A DNA stretch of 51,280 bases from Prevotellaceae bacterium UBA3849 (lineage in GTDB: Bacteria > Bacteroidota > Bacteroidia > Bacteroidales > Bacteroidaceae). Position numbers and translations under genes: made by a program. Each line of letters opens with the position of its first letter. The first letter of the stretch is position 1. The DNA is taken from contig DGHL01000011.1 in the NCBI GenBank assembly GCA_002392645.1, forward strand, positions 1 to 51,280. Direction: 5' to 3'. Shown here in pieces: positions 35,522 through 46,900 of the stretch. A model generated the notes under the pieces. That model was not told where the DNA came from. It saw only the letters and a list, made by a program, of their open reading frames with translations, and ran no database searches.

Positions 35522-36559
35522 ATGAGCACACTCATAAAACCAAAGAACTACAAGGCTCTGCTTGATCTCTGGCAGACAGAGCAGGGCATCAAGCTTATAA
35601 AGGAATTTTTCCAACAGAACCTGAGCACGGAGCTGCGTCTGCGTCGTGTCACTGCACCGCTTTTCGTGTTGCAGGGATTGGGTATTAATGATGACCTTAA
35701 CGGTGTAGAGCGAGCTGTGACATTTCCTATAAAGGACCTTGGCGACCGGAAGGCAGAGGTGGTGCATTCGCTTGCAAAGTGGAAGCGACTGACACTCGCT
35801 GAGTATGGCATAGAGCCAGGCTATGGTATATATACTGACATGAATGCCATACGTGCTGACGAGGAACTTGACAACCTTCATTCACTCTATGTTGACCAGT
35901 GGGACTGGGAGATGTCTATAAACGAGAGTGACCGTACGCTGGATTTCCTCAAGAGCATAGTGCGCCGCATATATTCAGCAATACTGCGTACTGAGTTCCT
36001 GGCATGTGAGACATACCCACAGCTCAAGCCTTTCCTGCCACGTGATATCTTCTTCATTCATTCAGAAGAATTGTTGCAGATGTATCCAAACCTTACGCCA
36101 AAGGAGCGTGAGGACGCTATATGTAAGAAGTATGGCGCCGTGTTCGTAATGGGCATTGGCGGTAAGTTGTCTGACGGAGAGAAGCACGACGGACGTGCTC
36201 CTGACTATGACGACTGGACCACACCTAACTCTGACGGCTTCCTCGGACTTAACGGCGATATACTTATATGGTATCCTGTGCTTGAGCGTTCTTTCGAACT
36301 CTCATCTATGGGCATACGCGTAGATAAGGAGGCTCTGTTGCGCCAGCTTGCGCTGGAAGGCAAGGAGGAGCGTAAGGAACTCTATTTCCACAAGCAGCTG
36401 CTCGACGGCAAGCTGCCGTTGTCAATAGGCGGTGGTATCGGACAGAGCCGCCTCTGCATGATAATGTTGCAGAAGGCTCACGTAGGAGAAATACAGGCAA
36501 GTATATGGCCGGAGGAACAACGTAGGGAGTGTAGGGAATATGGAATGAATCTTATTTAA
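35522..36559 (+). CDS. asnA: Aspartate-ammonia ligase (asparagine synthetase A)
   Basis: AsnA makes asparagine from aspartate, ammonia and ATP, with a fold like class II tRNA synthetases. The 345-residue length is typical. Recognisable segments are FFQQNLSTELRLRRVTAPLF, VHSLAKWKRLTLAEYGI, LHSLYVDQWDWE and, near the C-terminus, LPLSIGGGIGQSRLCMIML with GIGQSR as the ATP-site arginine motif. It has its own promoter and is followed by a hairpin terminator. Confidence 0.96.
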   Translation: MSTLIKPKNYKALLDLWQTEQGIKLIKEFFQQNLSTELRLRRVTAPLFVLQGLGINDDLNGVERAVTFPIKDLGDRKAEVVHSLAKWKRLTLAEYGIEPGYGIYTDMNAIRADEELDNLHSLYVDQWDWEMSINESDRTLDFLKSIVRRIYSAILRTEFLACETYPQLKPFLPRDIFFIHSEELLQMYPNLTPKEREDAICKKYGAVFVMGIGGKLSDGEKHDGRAPDYDDWTTPNSDGFLGLNGDILIWYPVLERSFELSSMGIRVDKEALLRQLALEGKEERKELYFHKQLLDGKLPLSIGGGIGQSRLCMIMLQKAHVGEIQASIWPEEQRRECREYGMNLI

Positions 36560-36565
36560 ATATTT

Positions 36566-36606
36566 AATTGCACGGCAAGTTGTTTTAGAATACTTACCGT
36601 GCAATT
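36566..36606 (+). terminator. Terminator after asnA
   Basis: AATTGCACGG (36566-36575) pairs with CCGTGCAATT (36597-36606); inner bases AAGT/ACTT extend it. The sequence ACTTTTTCT follows. A 16-base imperfect tandem repeat (TTTCTAACAACCGTAA, TTTCTAACAACTGTAG) follows near 36612. Confidence 0.7.
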
Positions 36607-36657
36607 TACTTTTTCTAACAACCGTAATTTCTAACAACTGTAGATTAAAGATATACT

Positions 36658-37710
36658 ATGAGGACAAAATTTGTAACAATGGGCGAGATAATGCTTCGTA
36701 TGACTCGTCCGAACCTGCAAAGAATAACACAGGGCAGGGGATTCAACGACTATTTCGGAGGTAGTGAGGCAAACGTGGCTGTGTCGCTCGCCATGATGGG
36801 CGACGAGGTGGACTATATTACCCGTCTGCCAAACAACCAGATAGGTCATGCTTGCCGCAATGAACTGCGTACGCTTGGCGTAGGTACTGAGAATATCGTA
36901 TGGGGCGGTAATCGTCTCGGACTCTATTACTTTGAGCAGGCTGCTGCGCTGCGTGGCTCAAGTATAGCATACGACCGTGAGAACTCATCGCTTATGAGTT
37001 TGCATTCACACATGGTTGACTGGCATGAGGTGTTGCGCGATGCTAAGATGTTCCATTGGTCTGGCATATCATGCGCACTGTCGTTCAGTGCGTCTGAGGC
37101 TACGCTTGAAGGACTTGACGAGGCGCTTCGTCAGGGCATATATACATCGGTGGACATCAACTATCGTAAGAATCTGTGGCACTATGGTGTTGAGGCTAAT
37201 GACGTGCTGCTGCCGGCATGTAAGCGTTGTCACATAATATTCGGCGACACAGGTGAGTGGCAACTCATAACGGGTAGGCAGGTACCTCCATTCGAGGCGC
37301 GCGACACTGATTACAAGATGGATCTTGAGGGGTATCAGCAATTCTTTGACGAGGCGCAGAAGAAATTCCCTAAGACACGCCATTTTGTAATGGCACTGCG
37401 CAATCAGATATCAGCCAACCACCATTTGCTGACGGGACTGCTATATACCGATGGTGTATTATACCATACGGGTATCTATGAGATTAACCCAGTGCTTGAC
37501 CCTATGGGCGTGGGTGATGCCTTCATTGCGGCATACCTGCATGCACACTCTCGTTGGCAGGGTGACCATCAGCGTCAGCTCGACTATGCCCTGACGGCAT
37601 CAGCCATGAAGAATACCATAATGGGTGACTTCAACCTTCTAAGCGAGGAAGAGGTTCTCGATACTATGGAGGCGTGGCTCGCTCACAGAGTGTTTGTCAG
37701 AAATTGGTAG
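36658..37710 (+). CDS. kdgK: 2-keto-3-deoxygluconate kinase (PfkB family)
   Basis: KdgK phosphorylates KDG, the sugar acid produced from unsaturated uronates released by pectate lyases. The 350-residue PfkB fold is shown by FGGSEANVAVSLAMMG (near 33-48) and the ATP/anion-hole motif DPMGVGDAF (281-289, catalytic D287). The pattern WHEVLRDAKMFHWSGI and the substrate-binding SVDINYRKNLW are typical of KDG kinases. No aldolase (kdgA) gene follows, though the pair is often adjacent. Other PfkB sugar kinases are possible, but the pectinase operon elsewhere in the window supports KDG. Confidence 0.85.
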   Translation: MRTKFVTMGEIMLRMTRPNLQRITQGRGFNDYFGGSEANVAVSLAMMGDEVDYITRLPNNQIGHACRNELRTLGVGTENIVWGGNRLGLYYFEQAAALRGSSIAYDRENSSLMSLHSHMVDWHEVLRDAKMFHWSGISCALSFSASEATLEGLDEALRQGIYTSVDINYRKNLWHYGVEANDVLLPACKRCHIIFGDTGEWQLITGRQVPPFEARDTDYKMDLEGYQQFFDEAQKKFPKTRHFVMALRNQISANHHLLTGLLYTDGVLYHTGIYEINPVLDPMGVGDAFIAAYLHAHSRWQGDHQRQLDYALTASAMKNTIMGDFNLLSEEEVLDTMEAWLAHRVFVRNW

Positions 37711-37807
37711 ATGGTTTAAGGTTTAAAGTTTAAGGTTTAAGGTTTAAAGTTTAAGGTTTAAGGTTTAAAGTTTAGGGTTTAAAGTTTAAAGTTTAGGGTT
37801 TAAAGTT
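37711..37807. repeat. Heptamer tandem repeat (GTTTAAG/A)
   Basis: About 14 units alternating GGTTTAA and AGTTTAA, with three GGGTTTA variants, start directly after the kdgK stop codon and end before the shared terminator. Confidence 0.9.
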
Positions 37808-37832
37808 TGGATTCTTTGTTTATAGATACGTT

Positions 37833-37876
37833 AAAAGGGTGAAGAGAACCATGATAATGGTTCTCTTCACCCTTTT
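37833..37876. terminator. Bidirectional terminator between kdgK and the DUF349 gene
   Basis: AAAAGGGTGAAGAGAACCAT (37833-37852) and its perfect complement (37857-37876) enclose GATA. A on one side and T on the other give a U-run in both directions, suited to the convergent genes. Confidence 0.92.
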
Positions 37877-37898
37877 TTATTTTATTACCTTGAAGGTA

Positions 37899-39764
37899 TT
37901 ATTCCTTGGTTGCTTTGATCTTCTCCTTCATCAGGTTCAGTTCGTCGCGCAGTTTCTCAACCTTGCGGTTCATCTCGTCGATGAGTGAATTACCCTTCTT
38001 GCTGCTTGCAGAAAGGAAGTTGAGGTTGTTTTCATAGGTCTCAAGTTCCTGCTTCATTTCGTTGAAGCGGCGCTGCAGCTTCTGACGTTCAGTCTCCACG
38101 GCATTCTCACCACGCTTTGCAACCTCCTTCAGGTTATCCTTGAAGGCATTGAGACGGCGGCTTGCGCGATTCTTGTTCAGTTTCTTGTAAATCACGTCGA
38201 GTGTGTCGTGATATTCATGGAAGAGCTTGTCCTTATCCTTGAAAGGCACGTGGCCGGTCTTGTTGTATTCATCAGTAAGCTCCTGTACCTTCTGCTGCAA
38301 GTCCTCCACCTCAGTGTCGATGAAAGTCTTCAGCTGCTCTATGATAGAGCGCTTCTTCTGCAGATTCTCCTGCTGTTCGTTGCGCTCGTCGGCAGTTGCA
38401 GCGTTGCGTGCCTCAAAGAATTTGTTGCATGCAGTCAGGAAGTCATTCCACAGTTGATCGCCTATCTTTCGTGGCACCATGCCGATAGTCTTCCATTCCT
38501 TCTGCAGTTGTATCAGCTTGTCGGCAGTCTGTTTCCACTCAGTGCTGTCCTGTAGCTCCTGTGCCTTCTTTATCAGTTCCTCCTTCTTGCTGATGTTCTC
38601 CTGGAAACGCTCCTTCAGTTGTGTGAAGAACTCGTTCTTTGCGGTAAAGAACTGGTCGCAGGCAGTGCGGAAGCGCTCAAATATCTTAACGTTCATAGCC
38701 TTTGGAGCAAAGCCAATGGTCTTCCATTCAGCCTGAATGTCTATAATCTCCTTTGTCTTAGCCTCCCAGTCGGCGCTGGTCTTGCACTCGTCGGTAGATA
38801 TCATCTCTACCTTCTCGCACAGTTCGCTCTTCTTTGCAAGATTCTCCTCTTCCTTCTGACGTATAGCGTCGAAGTGGTCAGCGTGGCGTTTGTTCACCAC
38901 TGTGCTTGCAGCTTTGAAGCGTGCCCATATCTGGTCGCGCAGCTCCTTTGCCACCGGACCGATCTCACGATATTGGTTGTGCAGTTCCTGTAACTGGTGG
39001 AATGCGCTTACCACGTCCTCCTCTGTACCCAGTTTCTCAGCAGCCTCGCACAGCTCAGTCTTTCTTTCAAGATTCTTCTTGAAGTCATATTCGCGAGCCT
39101 CGAAGTTCATCTTCAGCAAATCGTAGAACTGCTCCAGACAGAGTTTGTAATTGTTCCACAATTCGTTGGCATTCTCTGCAGGCACAGCCTTTATCTCGCG
39201 CCATTCTGCCTGCAGTCCTTTCACCTCCTGATAGGCATTGCCGGCCTCCTCAGGAGTAGTGGTGAGAGCTTTTATGCGCTCTATTATCTCTTGCTTGCGC
39301 TTAAGGTTAGCCAGCTTTTCAGCCTCCTGCTTCTGGAAGGCAGCCTGTCTGCGCTCCTTTATTATATTCATTTCAGCCTTGAACGCCTCCTCTGTCTCGT
39401 CAGGCACCGCTACATACTGCATAGGGTCGCCGCCACCATCGATGTAGGCTTTCTGTGCAGCCTCACGGTCTGCGTTGAGCAGATGATAGAAGGCAGTCTT
39501 CAGGTGATCAAGTTCAGCCTTGTTAATTTCTTCCTCACTGTGAGCGAGTTCCTTCACACGCTCTAATACTTCCTCTTTAGAGGCATACAGGCGCTTCTCC
39601 ATACCGTCAGTCTCCTGACTGTTGTTTGCGTTTTGTGGAGTTTCCGTTACCTGTGCAGCTTCAGCAGTCTGTTCTGTTACTTCGTTCTGAGCTACTTCGT
39701 TCTGTGAATTCTGTTGAGCATTCAGCTCTTCAGGCTTCTGCGCCATTTCTTGAGAGTCCATCAT
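37899..39764 (-). CDS. DUF349 repeat coiled-coil protein
   Basis: The 621-residue protein is almost wholly helical and charged. After a glutamine/asparagine-rich start (about 1-50), about five DUF349-type repeats of 70-75 residues follow, each carrying a W-K/R-x-[IV] core: LQAEWREIKAVP, LHNQYREIGPVA, IQAEWKTIGFAP, LQKEWKTIGMVP and LTDEYNKTGHVP. The C-terminal 70 residues are a coiled coil (ETYENNLNFLSAS, LRDELNLMKEKIK). There is no signal peptide, so it is cytoplasmic. The family's function is not established as far as I know. ATG codons at 39764 and 39761 are both possible starts. Confidence 0.85.
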   Translation of the reverse strand: MMDSQEMAQKPEELNAQQNSQNEVAQNEVTEQTAEAAQVTETPQNANNSQETDGMEKRLYASKEEVLERVKELAHSEEEINKAELDHLKTAFYHLLNADREAAQKAYIDGGGDPMQYVAVPDETEEAFKAEMNIIKERRQAAFQKQEAEKLANLKRKQEIIERIKALTTTPEEAGNAYQEVKGLQAEWREIKAVPAENANELWNNYKLCLEQFYDLLKMNFEAREYDFKKNLERKTELCEAAEKLGTEEDVVSAFHQLQELHNQYREIGPVAKELRDQIWARFKAASTVVNKRHADHFDAIRQKEEENLAKKSELCEKVEMISTDECKTSADWEAKTKEIIDIQAEWKTIGFAPKAMNVKIFERFRTACDQFFTAKNEFFTQLKERFQENISKKEELIKKAQELQDSTEWKQTADKLIQLQKEWKTIGMVPRKIGDQLWNDFLTACNKFFEARNAATADERNEQQENLQKKRSIIEQLKTFIDTEVEDLQQKVQELTDEYNKTGHVPFKDKDKLFHEYHDTLDVIYKKLNKNRASRRLNAFKDNLKEVAKRGENAVETERQKLQRRFNEMKQELETYENNLNFLSASSKKGNSLIDEMNRKVEKLRDELNLMKEKIKATKE

Positions 39765-39836
39765 TTTTTTAGTTTAATGATTCGATGTTTCACAATTAAA
39801 ATATTAATATGCACTGCGATAGACACAATTGCTTTG

Positions 39837-39868
39837 CAAAAGTACGAATAAGTTTTCAATTAACCAAA
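39837..39868 (-). promoter_or_regulatory. Promoter of the DUF349 gene
   Basis: On the minus strand TTTG (39868-39865), a 20-base spacer and TACTTTTG (39844-39837) fit the consensus. The start would be near 39830, about 65 bases before the ATG. Confidence 0.65.
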
Positions 39869-39943
39869 CTTTTTACCAAAAAAACGCATTGTGATGAGAA
39901 AAAGGCATGTCATTTTTCTGTAAAATAATATACACCTTGAATT

Positions 39944-40111
39944 TTATGAATGGGATAGTTTCATTTCGTCGTATTCTATCAGGGCTATGCCTCGGCTGTC
40001 ATCACGAGTGAGTGAGCCGACACCGTTGTAGGTGCAGTGCATGTCCCTTATTATTATAACGTCGTTATCAAGGAAATAGTATTCACGGTAGTAATTATTC
40101 CAAAAATAAAC
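39944..40111 (-). pseudogene. Remnant of an RHS-family gene tip
   Basis: Read on the minus strand, this stretch gives WNNYYREYYFLDNDVIII, then TYNGVGSLTRDDSRGIALIE, and a stop at 39946-39944. EYYFLDNDV also occurs in the intact RHS gene, and about 29 bases are nearly identical at DNA level (40059-40088 versus 42219-42248, two differences). The second part is RHS-like but from another portion of such proteins, so the fragment is a scrambled chimera. There is no start codon or signal peptide. It sits directly downstream of the immunity gene, where displaced toxin tips are commonly found in RHS loci. Confidence 0.65.
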
Positions 40112-40112
40112 G

Positions 40113-40140
40113 GCAGTGCATACATTTAAGTATACACTGC
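40113..40140 (-). terminator. Hairpin after the immunity gene
   Basis: GCAGTGCATAC and GTATACACTGC pair around ATTTAA with one mismatch. On the minus strand a T-rich tract follows. Confidence 0.6.
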
Positions 40141-40189
40141 TGATTGTTTTTTAATGAGATAGTATTTGCTTCATCAAAATATACTATAG

Positions 40190-40924
40190 CTATATATCCT
40201 GAACAATATCTGTCTTGTCGAAATATTCACTTGGTGGTATCTTATTAAGTCTCTCTGACAAACCGTCTTTATAGATACCCACTCCACATATTCTTCCTAT
40301 GTTATCTGTGATTAAGGCAGAATGAACGTTGCCCCCATCGGTGTCTAAGAATCTGCACTCAGCAACTATTGTCAATGGTAATATAACAGAACCTGCTTGC
40401 AAATTATTGTAGATCCTCAAACTACCAGTATGACCTTCATCTATTGAGGCAACTTTCAACATACACGAACTATAAAACTGGCTAAGGCCGGCTTTTGCAA
40501 TCAGATATTTTATCAGGTTGTTTTCTCGTTCTGTTGGTTCTCGCGGCAGTTCCTTTATTTCCCCTTGTATAACGCTTGAGAACCAAATCTGCTGAAAAGT
40601 CTTAAAATCAACTGATGTCATACCGAATTTTCTATAATCTTCTAATGTGAGGTCTGCATCTACCCAATATCCATATATACCATTAAACGGTGCTTTGACT
40701 TGCACATCTCCGTTAGTGTCAACTCCGATTTCACGACAAGTGCTTTGCGTCTCCTCTTCATATTCGATGTACCATGTTTTCACAAGATTAAATTTTTCTT
40801 CTTCATAGCCATCTCCTATTGCATTTATCATAAAATCTAATGCTTTGTAAAGCATACGTTTAAATATGGAGGGATTTTCTTCTTTGGCATCCTTTGTTGG
40901 ACTTTCAAATTTAAAGTATTTCAT
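40190..40924 (-). CDS. Putative immunity protein of the RHS toxin
   Basis: A 244-residue protein with no signal peptide or membrane segment, starting 18 bases after the RHS stop codon on the same strand. I do not recognise its family. It is rich in acidic and aromatic residues (WYIEYEEE, GIYGYWVDADLTLEDY), with a helical N-terminus (SIFKRMLYKALDFMI) and a beta-rich C-terminal half (GSVILPLTIVAECRFL). Position, size and cytoplasmic character fit the immunity role that normally follows a polymorphic toxin tip; the function itself is inference. Confidence 0.6.
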   Translation of the reverse strand: MKYFKFESPTKDAKEENPSIFKRMLYKALDFMINAIGDGYEEEKFNLVKTWYIEYEEETQSTCREIGVDTNGDVQVKAPFNGIYGYWVDADLTLEDYRKFGMTSVDFKTFQQIWFSSVIQGEIKELPREPTERENNLIKYLIAKAGLSQFYSSCMLKVASIDEGHTGSLRIYNNLQAGSVILPLTIVAECRFLDTDGGNVHSALITDNIGRICGVGIYKDGLSERLNKIPPSEYFDKTDIVQDI

Positions 40925-40942
40925 ACTATTTCAACTTCTTTA

Positions 40943-43900
40943 TTATTTTAATCTGTACAAATGAAAATGTCCTGGATCAGCGGTTCTCCATGAATCAATG
41001 GGTATTTTGTAATTTCTTATATTTTCATTAAGTTTCCTTAATATGGGATTAATTATTTTTTTGTCGCGATAGTGCGCATTTGACCCCCATGTGATAGACC
41101 TTGTTTTTACACCATTGACTTTAGAATAACTTGGTTTAATCCTAATCCAAGGCTTACGTTGTTCATTTATAAACCGACAACCGTCCGCCGAAACAGAAAA
41201 AGTAGCTTTTAATGCCCCGTTAAATATTGCACGAATACCTGTAAGTATGTCGAACTCTGGGGAAACGAGTTCCAGTCCTTTTTCGACAGGAGCTGTAGGA
41301 GGTGGCAGAGTTAAATGGTTATCTACAAAGACCTCATCAATTTGTCCTGTAATGTCATTCGGATTGTCATCATTATATGTTATTCCACCTTCTTCCCAAG
41401 TATGGTTGTACAGTCCTATCTCCAGCCCCCTCATCGCTCCAGCCATGAAGTCACCGCCAAAGGTAGCGGAACCAACACCGCCGAACAAGGTCGTAGCACC
41501 CAGTACTCCATAACTTCCGAGACCTGCCCATTGTGCTCCTGAGCCAGCGAAGGAAGCAAAGGCTCCGCTTGCGAAGCCGGCTCCGAAGTTCTCACCTTGC
41601 AAGGCATTTATAACTCCGCTTGCAAAACCATGTGTTCCTGCACGGAGCAGCTCGTGACCGACACTTCCTGCTGCATGACCGAAAGCCGAGCCTATACCTG
41701 CGGTTACCACAGAAGACAGTACGCTTACTCCTGCAGCCTTCCATATATTCTGCCCTGTTGCCTTGGCATGTATTATGCTGGCAAATAAGTTGAATGTTCC
41801 GAATATCAGTACTGCATCATCTATTCCGAACAACTGTCCGCTCGGGTCAGTGTATTTCAGCGGATTGTTTATGCAGTATGAGTAGCGGTTGAAACTCTGT
41901 GAGTTCTCCGGCAGCTGCACAAAATTATCCGGACTCAGGAATCTTCCTATTGCAGGGTCATAGACTCTGCCGTCCATGTGGATGAGACCAAACTCTGGCA
42001 GCATCTCGTGACCAGTATAGCCATGGTTGAACCAAATCTCGTTCTTGATGACAGTCTGCCTGCCCCATGCATCGTACTCAGCTTCGAAGACCTTGCGATG
42101 ATGCAAATCGTAGATGGCTACGATGTTGCCGATGTTGTCTCGCTCCATCTGGTAGTAGCTGACACTCCAGATATCAGGCTCTCCTGCATCGATAAGAGAG
42201 TTTTCCCTCTTTAACAAAACGTCATTGTCAAGGAAATAGTATTCACGGATGTGATTTCCTATTGTTAATCTTTCATAATTGTCCCAATAGGTACGTTCTA
42301 CGTCCCATCCCAAATCGACATCCTCAGGAGACCATCCCCAACGACTCCATTTCTCATCGTCGGGACCGTATTCATATAGTGAATAAGCAGTATAACCCTT
42401 ATTCCATAATACGCCTATTTTTCCATTTAAGTCATAACCAGTAAATAATTCCTGATTGTCAATGATTCCGTCGGTATTTTCCACCTCACGGACGGCATGA
42501 GGTTTGTCGTCATCGTTGTAGGTGTATTCACCGATACCACTCTTGCTGATGATGTTGCCATTGTCAGCAAAATTCATGGTCATGGTCTCTACGCCATTAC
42601 ATGACACGCCAGTCAGACGGTCGAGGTTATCGTAGGAATAGGTCTCCTTCTTTCCATTGATGGTCTTACTGAGCAGGTTACCCGTAACAGCGTCCCATGA
42701 GAAGTTCAGCGTATCCTTCACCCCTCGATAACCGTAATTTTTGCTGTAATAGGTGTAGTTGTAATCGCGTGATATGAGGTAGCCGTTGTTATCATAGTGA
42801 GACGTGACATCACCGAGATAATCGCTGCGCGATTGTTTTTCCAATCCGTCATTGCCATAGTTCCTGTATAATCTGTTTGAGATATTATTGTCATACAGCA
42901 TTTGTCTCAGCGTGCCGTCATAGTCGTATTTGTAACCAATTGTCAGTCCTTTCGTCGAGTGTGAGGTGGGAAATGTCACCGTCGCAAGCTGGCCTTTGCT
43001 GTTGTATGTGTAGGTCTTACGCAACTCGTCCCTGGTACCGTCATGATTGTAAATCAATCCGCGCGATTCGCTTATCACCCTGCCAAGGTTGTCATACTCA
43101 TAGGAAACGGCCTTGCCGTCACAATCCTTCTTCATGATACGTCCCTTACTGTTGCCGCTCGTACCATAGGTGTAGGACGTAATGCTCGGGGTTTCTCGTA
43201 CGTTCGTTGTATTCTCACGCTTTCTCTGCGTCACCCTGCCGAGAGCGTCGTAGGTGTAGGTGGTCTTCACACCTCTGCCGTCAGTCTCGCTCTTCACCTG
43301 TCCGTTCCTGCCGTAGGTGGTAGTGATGGTTCCTGCATCAGGGTCAACGAGCTTGGTTCGGCGAGCAGCTGCATCATAGGTAATAGAAGTTCCTACGCCA
43401 TTTGAAGTAATCCAACTTGGTTTGCCGTTGCTGCGATAGTAATATTCCACAATTCCTCCGTCAGATTCTGTAATTCTCTTGATATTTCCCCATGCGTCAT
43501 GCGTTTTCGTCACGGAACGTCCCTTGGTATCCGTTACAGTAACGGTGTTCCTGCCATACTCGTAGGTGCATCCGGCACCTGAGCTGTGCTGGTTGCTGAT
43601 GACCCTGCCCCTTGCATCATATTCGAAAGTCTCAGTCTCCTTACGCTTGCCATACTGTGTTTCCGTATTTGCTACTTGCCCTTTTGTATTATATGATGTA
43701 TACTTTACCAATGAGCAACCTTGCTTGGAAGTATAGTATCCGATTTCTCGTCCCTGACTGTCATACACATGGCTTTCGTATGGTATGCCTGTACCATAGG
43801 ATTGAATAAACCAGTCGCCGATGTTGTTGTCATCGTTCCAGTCCGTATAGTATGTGACTTCCGAACCATCAGGATTCATGGTTCGTACGCATCTGCCCCA

Positions 43901-46900
43901 TGAGTCATACTCATGCATAGTGGTGAGCGGATTCGATGGATTCGTCTCATCTGTCTCCGTCAGTACGTTGCCGAATACATCGTACGTATATGTCGTGGTA
44001 GCAGACTCCGGTATGGTGTATGTCTTTACGAGGAAACGTCCCGTAGGGTCATACTCGTAATACTTATAGCCTGTAGTCTCGTCGTTGCCGTGGAAGGTCT
44101 CGCTGGTTACGTTGCCCCAGCGGTCGTAGGTGTAGCGTACGGTGTCTGCACATGCCGTACCGGCTAAGGATACCGTGATTAGAGGATTGCCGAAGGCGTC
44201 ATAGGCGTACTTCGTCACAGTCTTATACGTCGATGATGAATTGTCTGGATGCACCTGCTTGGCTGTAACGACCGTCGGAATCCATGATGTACCGCATGCT
44301 ACATAGTTGGAACCACCTTTTGACTTATACATCTTGTTCCCCGTGCCATAGTTGTCTTTTGTCTCAGTAACCATCAGCAGGTTCTTGTCGAAAGTACTCT
44401 TCGTGGTTATTGTGTCGTAGTCATATCCTATGGAAACTCTCTCTGACATATAGGAGACGCAGTTACCCTTACTGTCATCAACAAATTTGTAAGTCTCTTT
44501 CGTTGTCGCCGTTTTGTGGGCAAACAAATTGTGGTTTTTCTTTTTTATCTCAGACGGTTTCCATTTCTTGGTATTCCACGCTGTAATCTGTGATGTCTCC
44601 GACACGTCATTTACCATATCATTCTTTTCTACATATGAGAATCCCATCACTCCACCACCGGCAACATGTATCTTCAGGTCATCGAAAAGGTATTCCATGC
44701 TGAAATCCTTGGATTTTACAGTGGATACCACAGGTATAGGCAGGGAGTAACTGTTGAGTGGATATTGACTGTCACTATATCCTACAACCCTTTTTGCATA
44801 GTAACGGTAATCTACGGATGAACTGTTGCCAAAACCATCAAAAATGGAAACAAGACGCGACCGAGCTGCATCCTTGGTTCCAAAACGGTAGATGTGTATC
44901 GCATTGTCAGTCATTTCGTCGGCATTGACGTCTGTTCGTCTGCCGTAGTTTGCAAGTTCCAACCTGCCATCACCGTTGAAATCTCCTCCGAAGAAATAGC
45001 TTTCGTAAGATTCCTCTTCTCCGTTGAATTCAAATGCTCGGGTAAGCTCAAGGGCGTTGTCCGTAGAGCGTAGCCAGCGAATGAGGGTTTTGTTGTATCT
45101 GTAATATGAAGACTCCCAGATGGCACCGTGGTGGAAATCATACATCGCCTTTGATATCACTACGTCGGATTTCCCGTCGTTGTCAAAATCCGTCACTATT
45201 ACAGAGAATTTGTCGTCATCCCAGTTTGTACCTGAATCATCATATACGCCCCAGTTGTCTGCAAAGGCCTGTTTGCAGAATGTTCCGTCACCGTTATAGT
45301 ATGCGACAGAAAACTGCCTTGTGTCACTGTCATGGCAGAAGAAGTCCACGAGTCCGTCACCATTGAAGTCACCCTGCTCCATACGCCAATAGGATTTGAC
45401 GGATGTCCCGTCATATTTGTTCGCATCAGAGAAGACGGCCTCCATTCCACAGTCATCGGTATACCCGTTGTTATAGTAGATGGTGTATCCCTTGTCGCAG
45501 GCTACCAGTATGTCGGGAAGTCCGTCGCCATTATAGTCGCCAGTGAAGATTTTCTTTGGCTGTGACAAAGGTCTGAGCATTGTCCTGTGACAGTTTTCCA
45601 AACGACCTGACGGAACACCGCCAGAATTTGGTCCGTATGCCTCGTCGTATTGTATTGAAGTGACGGCATAGGCTCCGTTTGTATCTGATTTCTCGAAGAC
45701 GAGCACGTCGTCCCTACCGTCTCCGTTCATGTCCATGTTCGCAAACAGCGGCATTTCATCAGCTTTCGCAAGCGACACGTCCAGCCATCCGTAATAATCA
45801 GAAAAATTCCTTACGCTGCTGCCATAAATAACACACAGCCGGACCATCGTACCACCAACGAAATAAGGAAATGCCAAGTCGTTGAGTCCGTCACCGTCAT
45901 GATCCATTACGGACAATGCACCGATAATACATTCTATTTGGCCGAAATTTGTACTATACGGTAATGTATATCGTCGAGGAGTTGAAAATCTGACGTTGCC
46001 CTCGTCATCCAAATAGCCATGACTGACAAAGACAAGTGTATGTTGCGCACTTCCTACGGTGCCCATGCATACTCTTATGCCTTCGCTTATGCCGTCACCG
46101 TCCAGATCTACGCTGAAATATGTACTTTTACTGTTTTCTTTATTTACTCTTGAATAGGGTTGGACAGTCTCATAGCTTGACACGCTGTGGATAGGTTCTG
46201 GGGAAATCGTTTCAGTGTTCCACGTCAGTTCCGTTGGATTCAGGCTCTCGCCTGCACCGTTGCTCTCGATTATCGTGGTAAGGCGCGAGAACCTGTCGCT
46301 GGCAGTCTCGTCATACGCAAAGTCATATTTACGGTATGTCTGACCGTTGATGCTTGTGGTAACGGATGACAGCAGTTTGTTGCGCATGCCCTGCTGACTA
46401 CCGATGCGATACGTTCGCACGTTTGCGCCTGCCATGTCTCTGTATGAAAACTCCACCCTGGCGGTCAATCCTCGATCTGTTCCGTATGTTATTGTCTGCG
46501 GACTGACACAGAGGTTTTCATTGACGTATGCATAGCTGATGCTCTCACCGTATCTGTTCACTGCCGTAGCGACGTACCACGCTGCCGTACGGGCGGAACC
46601 GCCCTTGGCCACTTGCAGTCGTGAATTGTTGCTGCTGCCGTAGGTGAACACACTACCGTCGGTGGCTGTAACCTCAAAGTATGCCGTACCAGAGTTGATG
46701 TCTCCGTGCAGCGTAACCTTTGTATATGGGTCACCCTCTGGGGCATACAAAGTTCCGTCCTCGCCGTCTTCACCTTCCTGCAGCACGAGACGCTTGCCGT
46801 CAAGGTAGAAGTTGGAGTCCTTGTCATAGTTGGCACCCCTTACCTTGCCGTTGTGGAACATGTCCCTGCCGCCGCTGGTGATGACTGATATGCCTGTCAC

